From: DATADF01 sp046263155
GTDB lineage: Bacteria > Actinomycetota > CADDZG01 > WHSQ01
NCBI GenBank assembly: GCA_046263155.1
Contig: JBHELF010000083.1
Span: 1-35,150 of the forward strand
Direction: 5' to 3'
Length of the DNA: 35,150 bases
The translations under genes and the position numbers were made by a program. How positions within the stretch are numbered: the stretch's first letter is position 1; the number at the start of each line of letters is the position of its first letter. Shown here one piece after another: positions 32,501 to 35,150 of this stretch. The notes below the pieces were generated by a model that was given only the letters and a program-made list of their open reading frames with translations, did not search any database and was not told where the DNA came from.

Positions 32501-32564
32501 AGTCGTACTGAAACGAGAGACGCGCTAGAGGGGCGGCGAGATCGTTTCGCTCCTCCTCCCCCAC
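29508..32564 (-). CDS. Membrane-anchored superfamily 2 DEAD/DEAH-type helicase
   Basis: A 1018-residue protein. Motif I is PPGSGKT (residues 47-53), motif II VVLDECHH (211-218), motif III GLTATLP (241-247), and motif VI QQLRGRTIRKDP (from about 613) in the second RecA domain. KVAHNWDVICV follows, a segment I associate with a widespread uncharacterised helicase family. Residues 792-835 contain two hydrophobic helices (FVMGVLLTIWALLRLG, AGVILLTVGILVTLAF). A further 180-residue basic domain of unknown type follows the membrane segment. The enzyme should sit on the cytoplasmic face, held by a hairpin. A GTG start has GGGGGA 4 nt upstream. It lies in the same element as the Gabija-like pair, so defence is plausible but unproven. 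Confidence 0.8.
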   Translation of the reverse strand: MGEEERNDLAAPLARLSFQYDFRKYQDMMLARVNSQPDDHRHHLVSPPGSGKTIVGLELIRRFGRPAVVFAPTTTIQEQWRAEVGMFLPAGEALDGIVTTRSDELSAINVFTYQLISVPGEADDRLKELAEKLWVEELVRDDQVPDDFAATQRLQTLRENNPDDFRREINRRCVRLRRTSLREGALDPDAVLHPNAVSLINRLADAGVGTVVLDECHHLLDYWAVVLRSLTEKLDNPEVVGLTATLPSPEDGNEYENYTSLLGDVDFEVPTPAVVKEGDLAPYRDLALFVPPTTNEIDYLEGIQDAFESAVADLTTSPRFEDWVSGLLVEPTSDGDEPTAAISPALFLAAVRYLHAHGSSPSGAISLPETADEMTLQDWAVLLERFGLDVLRTSPDKDEQALFRELKRTLRDFGFTLTERGLRSSRSPGDLVLSFSANKDRGAIEVLAGESDELKDRLRAVVVTDFERMSSGVRDLEGVLERDAGSAQRVFRSLIRDERTNELDPVLVTGSVLLIDADHGKELIDRFNEELKDQGFVATCRREKTDVPEIWQVVGEGKDWSSSTYVALVTRAFEHGITKCIVGTRGILGEGWDALSLNTLIDLTSVTTATSVQQLRGRTIRKDPSWPEKVAHNWDVICVADGFERGDIDLKRFRRRHEQYWGIISVSGTKQVLTDAVEWFAALQSGADSDSEAGRLSPEDAGRVVKGVAHVDPDLAYQLATRKFSKIDFGKFTKRALRAVNTREKTRQAWGVGDEYSNFVYSASRLDPSDLKIRTVFSLTETLKKMLRSFRASFVMGVLLTIWALLRLGIQGILTFKAGVILLTVGILVTLAFNARAASRIARKLLLEEPPDAILLDVGRAVLGGLKDANLVSANLSPDFVRVVQLPDGSIEVLLDYASPQDAKVFIDSFREVFAPVVDQRYLIERSDQRLPTLWLMPLWLSLRRAVRRRTHPPALHPVPTVLSVRKELAEAYARHWTRYVGGGQMIYTRREPGRSLLIEARVQRRPRARSLAFEVWR

Positions 32565-32698
32565 CGTTCCCCCTTTGAAATCTTGCCTGCCGCACCCATC
32601 AGCACTTCACGCTCCCCTGTTTGGCTCACCCTAGCGGCGGCGAGTGGGCGGCGAAGGACTGCGTCTCTCAGCCATCCCAGGGCATCGGGACGACTCAG

Positions 32699-32730
32699 AT
32701 GGACACCACAACGTGGAACAAATGTGGAAC
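32699..32730 (+). repeat. TGGA(A)C repeats, putative right arm sites
   Basis: ATGGAC at 32699, GTGGAAC at 32713 and GTGGAAC at 32724 (N4 AAAT between the last two). The same paired motif occurs at 26651-26667, also in plus orientation and inside the opposite end of the element. Confidence 0.65.
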
Positions 32731-32802
32731 ATCGAAGATCGCTGGGCGCGCGATAGGTGCCGTGACCTGCACGTTCGCGGCGAAGAATCGGAACGACTAC
32801 TC

Positions 32803-32843
32803 GATTATGAGTCCGCCGCTCTAACCAACTGAGCTACGGCCCC
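32803..32843 (-). pseudogene. tRNA(CAU) 5' half, disrupted tRNA gene
   Basis: Minus-strand GGGGCCG TA GCTC AGTTGGTTA GAGC G GCGGA CTCATAATC: acceptor, complete D-arm and anticodon arm up to its first two 3' bases. After this the sequence becomes GAGTAGTCGTTCCGATTC, which has no T-stem and no CGGCCCC partner. The missing half matches the five 3' halves elsewhere in the window. Downstream CCGCGAACGTGCAGGTCA (32763-32780) resembles the acceptor-side flank of copies 2 and 4. Confidence 0.88.
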
Positions 32844-32900
32844 ACGGCCGAACGATAAACGCCGGGAACCCGAGAGCTATTTCAGCGAGTTGCCCGTCGG

Positions 32901-34244
32901 CTATTTCGGCGCGGTGTCGACCTCTATCGCGAGAGCCGGAGCAACGACTTCCAGGCCGAGCGTCGGGAACGGCATCAGCGTCGTCGAGTCCATGAAGGAA
33001 ACCGCGACGCGACCGTCCGGAAAGATCGCCAGGCTCGAGAAGTCGAAGCGATGGCCGCCGCTCGCTCCGTAGAAGCCCACTCCTCCGCAGCGGCAGTCGT
33101 CGCCCAAACCAACGACATAGCTACGTATCAGCTTCGGCTTATCGCCGGAGATGTCGATCTTGTAGACGAGGTCCTGCTGCTTATCGAGCGCCCAGACCGC
33201 TGCGACGCCCGCGGCAGCGTTCGCTCGGAAGTCGCCAGGCTGGCCCCCCTTGACGGTCAGAGACTCCCACGTCTTACCTCCATCGGAGGAGATCCGGTAC
33301 TGGAAGCCGTCCCCGGCGCCCACGACCGTGTGCAGACGACCCTTCGAGTCTGTTTGCGTGATGCCGCCGAACGGCTTACCCGAGGGCAGGCTGAAGTCGT
33401 GCCAGCGCATGTCCTCCGCAGAGAACATGGAGTGCCTCGTGGTGCCGGTGATGGCCCGGCCCCCGCCCAAGGGAGTGAACGGGAAGTAATAGTGAGGCTG
33501 CACGTAGTCAAAGGCCGCGCTTGCCTTGACCTTAGGCCACTCCGTGATGGGTTCGGTCGTTTGTCTGTCGGCGGTGAAACTCGAGACGTTGTTGTAGTGC
33601 AGCCCGTCGTAGCTGTAGTACCAGGGATCGTGGGGCAGTCCGTTGATGAACGTGATGTAAGGAACCTTCTCGCCCGTCGGAGTCGTGAAGTTGCCGGGCA
33701 CCACGTCGATGCCGGGTCGATCCCAGAATGGCGTGTGGAGGACGTTGTACATGTAGGACCAGGTGTCCTCGCCCGCGTCGTACTTGTAGGTGAGCACGCG
33801 ATCGCCCGAATAGGGGTCCCAGGTCACGCCCACTACGTCGCCGTTGGGAGCGCCCAGAACCGAGCCCTCCGCGTTCGCGAGCGGCTCGAGCGGACGCACG
33901 GACCTCCAGGTAAGGCCCTGGTCATCGCTGTAGTTGATGTAGCGCCCGCCGAGGTCGAAGAGGCGACCATCGCTCGTCGTGGTGATCCAGATCTCCGCGG
34001 CATTCCCCGTGCCACTGATCACTCGCCATTTCGTCTTCGCGGCTCGTTTGCCGGCCGTGTAGTCCGTCGAGGGATAGGTCTTGTTGCCGATGGAGTAGGG
34101 CTCGAACTCGACGACCTGGGCGGGGATTCCCACCCCTTGAGTTGGGCCCACCGAGGCATCGGCCGTGAGCAGGCTCGGTCCGATCGTTGCCGCGCTCGCC
34201 AGCGCAACTAGGCCGAGGATTGGGAAGAGTCGACGCTTGATCAT
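32901..34244 (-). CDS. Secreted protein with Asp-box (BNR-like) repeats
   Basis: A 447-residue exported protein. MIKRRLFPILGLVALASAAT is a signal peptide with cleavage expected near ADASVG. The mature part is beta-rich with at least two Asp boxes, SDDQGLTWRS and SSDGGKTWES. It also has aromatic segments (PHDPWYYSYDGLHYNN, DYVQPHYYFPFTPLGG) and a CRCGGVGFYGASGG loop. It looks like a divergent six-bladed propeller, related in type but not closely to the BNR protein at 11767. No catalytic residues can be assigned. The ATG at 34244 is chosen over an upstream GTG because AAGGAG lies 5 nt before it. It lies just outside the accretion island, between its 5' tRNA half and tRNA-Asn. Confidence 0.72.
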   Translation of the reverse strand: MIKRRLFPILGLVALASAATIGPSLLTADASVGPTQGVGIPAQVVEFEPYSIGNKTYPSTDYTAGKRAAKTKWRVISGTGNAAEIWITTTSDGRLFDLGGRYINYSDDQGLTWRSVRPLEPLANAEGSVLGAPNGDVVGVTWDPYSGDRVLTYKYDAGEDTWSYMYNVLHTPFWDRPGIDVVPGNFTTPTGEKVPYITFINGLPHDPWYYSYDGLHYNNVSSFTADRQTTEPITEWPKVKASAAFDYVQPHYYFPFTPLGGGRAITGTTRHSMFSAEDMRWHDFSLPSGKPFGGITQTDSKGRLHTVVGAGDGFQYRISSDGGKTWESLTVKGGQPGDFRANAAAGVAAVWALDKQQDLVYKIDISGDKPKLIRSYVVGLGDDCRCGGVGFYGASGGHRFDFSSLAIFPDGRVAVSFMDSTTLMPFPTLGLEVVAPALAIEVDTAPK

Positions 34245-34246
34245 GC

Positions 34247-34876
34247 TCACTCCTTATTTGGGGGTTCACCCCTTATTGGGCGGACGGTAAGCCTCTCCTG
34301 CCGCCTGCCCTGGGCTCCGGGGGCGGGACTCGAACCCGCAACCGTCGCATTAACAGTGCGCTGCGCTGCCGATTGCGCTACCCCGGAACGGAGAGGCCAG
34401 GATAACAGCGCCTCAATCAGCCCCATTATTTGTCTGTGCGTCTCGCTGCAGGCGTACATGACGCCCGGGCACCCCAGGGGATGCTTGGTCGTCCTGATGC
34501 TCGGATCGGCCACGGCGCGATAGGGCTTGCGGAATTGGGTAGTGGGTATCCCGGTCAGTCTGGACCAATAGGCATTGGCTTCATCAATGTCCCGCCCCTC
34601 GTGCAGGTAGAGGCGCAACCGAAGTCGAGACTCATCGATATCGAAAAATCGACGCAGCCATGAGCAGAAGAAATAGATCATTCTGGGGTCGCTGTTTGCA
34701 AAGCTGACCTCGCCGTCCCGCTTGGCTCCCTCGCCCGCGTAAAGAGCCAACCCTGCGACGAAAAATTGGGGCTCTGTGAGTTGTGAGAGTCGCAGAAGAC
34801 CCTGTCGTCGAAGGAGCTCGATTTGCGACTGTTTAGCGAGCTTCAGCCTGCTCGGCCGGCGCTGGTTGGTGCCCAT
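34247..34876 (-). CDS. LAGLIDADG-like protein whose frame runs through tRNA-Asn
   Basis: Residues 1-150 form a recognisable domain: an N-terminal basic helix (RLKLAKQSQIELLRRQG), FFVAGLALYAGEGAKRDGEV, FANSDPRMIYFFCSWLRRFF, LRLRLYLHEGRDIDEANAYW and a closing HRQIMGLIEALL. The 'GlalYwgEGaK...v.f.NSDp.mi..F..wLr' pattern belongs to a small actinobacterial family that looks LAGLIDADG-like, possibly a DNA-binding or homing-type protein. The last 50 codons are the translation of tRNA-Asn and its flanks (34315-34387), so the natural stop is missing and the real end is likely near LIEALL. A CAGAAT box 7 nt before the ATG suggests a leaderless start. Confidence 0.6.
   Translation of the reverse strand: MGTNQRRPSRLKLAKQSQIELLRRQGLLRLSQLTEPQFFVAGLALYAGEGAKRDGEVSFANSDPRMIYFFCSWLRRFFDIDESRLRLRLYLHEGRDIDEANAYWSRLTGIPTTQFRKPYRAVADPSIRTTKHPLGCPGVMYACSETHRQIMGLIEALLSWPLRSGVAQSAAQRTVNATVAGSSPAPGAQGRRQERLTVRPIRGEPPNKE
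34315..34387 (-). tRNA. tRNA-Asn (GTT)
   Basis: A complete 73-nt cloverleaf: acceptor TCCGGGG/CCCCGGA, D-arm GCGC/GCGC, anticodon stem GCGCA/TGCGA with loop CTGTTAA (anticodon GTT), T-arm GCGGG/CCCGC with TTCGAGT, discriminator G; CCA is not encoded. It lies 71 nt upstream of the BNR-like gene and inside the 3' end of the LAGLIDADG-like reading frame. Confidence 0.95.
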
Positions 34877-34943
34877 TGGTCGAATTCTGACGGGAGGGTG
34901 CGACAGAATCGGAGAAGAACAGGCCGCCATCCAGTGCCTCCGA

Positions 34944-34972
34944 TTGGGCAACCAGGAAAGGGGGCATACGAT
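34944..34972 (+). promoter_or_regulatory. Probable promoter of the YtxH-like gene
   Basis: TTGGGC (34944-34949) and TACGAT (34967-34972) with a 17-bp spacer, 33 nt before the ATG at 35005. It lies upstream of and divergent from the LAGLIDADG-like gene. Confidence 0.5.
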
Positions 34973-35004
34973 TCCCGCAGGTCTTACCTTTTCAGGAGGT
35001 CAAC

Positions 35005-35150
35005 ATGCGCAAGGGAGGGTTCCTGCTGGGACTCGGCGCCGGCTACGTTCTGGGGGCCAAGGCGGGTCGCGAGCGATATGAGCAAATACACCGTCTCTAC
35101 GAGAACATCCTCGCCTCGCCCGCGTTCCGGCAGGCTACGGGCCGTGCCCG
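35005..35150 (+). CDS. YtxH-like membrane-associated protein, N-terminal part
   Basis: Forty-eight codons before the right edge. The N-terminus, MRKGGFLLGLGAGYVLGAKA, is a Gly-rich single membrane-associated helix, followed by GRERYEQIHRLYENILASPA and FRQATGRAR. This 'GyvlGarAGReRYeqi......sPa.rqa' pattern is common for small actinobacterial YtxH-like proteins of unknown function. AGGAGG 5 nt before the ATG decides the start. The C-terminus lies outside the window. Confidence 0.8.
   Translation, partial: MRKGGFLLGLGAGYVLGAKAGRERYEQIHRLYENILASPAFRQATGRA

Larger units (their letters stand above)
26528..32815. mobile_element. 6.3-kb integrase-less element with Gabija-like pair, tRNA and helicase
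   Basis: Both ends carry the identical 13-bp core GATTATGAGTCCG (26528-26540 and 32803-32815), which is the tRNA anticodon stem-loop. About 110 nt inside the left core and 73 nt inside the right core lies the same pair of repeats, GTGGAAC-N4-GTGGA(A)C (26651 and 32713), as expected for integrase arm-type sites. Cargo: Gabija-like helicase and nuclease, an intact CAU tRNA and a membrane-anchored helicase, all on the minus strand. No integrase, excisionase or replication gene is recognisable. I infer a non-autonomous element mobilised in trans, or one that has lost its integrase. Confidence 0.62.
11629..32843. mobile_element. Tandem accretion island in a CAU tRNA gene
   Basis: Five copies of the 3' half of one tRNA (anticodon loop to acceptor end) lie in the same orientation at 11629, 16644, 19613, 21298 and 26494. 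The complementary 5' half ends at 32843. The 5' half (acceptor GGGGCCG) and the 3' halves (CGGCCCC) rebuild one complete tRNA. The simplest explanation is repeated site-specific insertion at the anticodon loop, each event leaving a displaced 3' half. The modules carry regulators, enzymes, a toxin-like secreted protein and defence-type genes. No integrase is recognisable anywhere in the window. The boundaries are seen directly; the mechanism is inferred. Confidence 0.7.

Noticed and set aside
32621..32824. Open frame on the plus strand next to the 5' tRNA half, considered as an integrase remnant
   Set aside because: No tyrosine or serine recombinase motif (RHRY box) in any frame, and the text spans the arm repeats and the tRNA. 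It is noncoding.
33051..34211. A 386-codon plus-strand frame opposite the secreted BNR-like gene
   Set aside because: The minus strand has a signal peptide, Asp boxes and a ribosome binding site; the plus frame is Arg/Val/Asp-rich antisense text.

Overview
The window reads as a high-GC genome of an actinobacterium (phylum Actinomycetota, probably an uncultured soil lineage). The evidence is the many families common in that phylum: LuxR regulators with TPR or HD-GYP parts, an ECF sigma operon ending in a small HTH gene, a kinase-less sensor, a TIGR04338-like HEXXH protein, and OsmC, DUF899, DUF2071 and DUF892 proteins. Several genes also have a -10 box of TANNNT type only 6-7 nt before the start codon, as in leaderless actinobacterial transcripts. 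This placement is inferred; there is no rRNA or ribosomal protein to confirm it.

Layout. (1) 1-11.5 kb: ordinary chromosomal housekeeping and stress cargo: an SRPBCC gene with an ArsR remnant, a PrmC-related methyltransferase, DoxX, a PPOX-fold protein, a beta-lactamase remnant, two OsmC peroxidases, a TPR-LuxR regulator, an ABM monooxygenase, a GFA-type zinc protein, DUF1801, DUF892, DUF2071, DUF2182 and DUF899. (2) 11.6-32.8 kb: an accretion island. Five copies of the 3' half of one CAU-anticodon tRNA lie on the minus strand at 11.6, 16.6, 19.6, 21.3 and 26.5 kb, and the matching 5' half of that tRNA lies at 32.8 kb. They cut the stretch into modules: BNR protein + ECF sigma operon + sensor; HD-GYP-LuxR + UPF0316 + GNAT (decaying); membrane protein + DCC thiol oxidoreductase + TetR; TolB-like propeller + HEXXH pair + secreted Cys-repeat protein with a toxin-like C-terminus and possible immunity gene; and last a 6.3-kb unit with a Gabija-like pair, an intact CAU tRNA and a membrane-anchored SF2 helicase. 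(3) 32.9-35.15 kb: a secreted BNR protein, tRNA-Asn, a LAGLIDADG-like ORF that reads through that tRNA, and the start of a YtxH-like gene.

The most interesting reading is that a single tRNA gene was hit repeatedly by elements crossing over at the anticodon loop. Each event pushed an older 3' half further from the 5' half. The copies nearest the 5' half are identical and the far ones carry substitutions and indels. The outermost unit (26528-32815) has a 13-bp identical core at both ends and a matching pair of GTGGAAC-type repeats inside each end, as expected of integrase arm sites, but it contains no recognisable integrase. It appears to have destroyed its target tRNA while carrying a complete tRNA of the same anticodon between its two defence-type cargoes. 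How the modules moved, whether the tRNA is a replacement, and whether the helicase and the secreted protein act in defence or competition are inferences.
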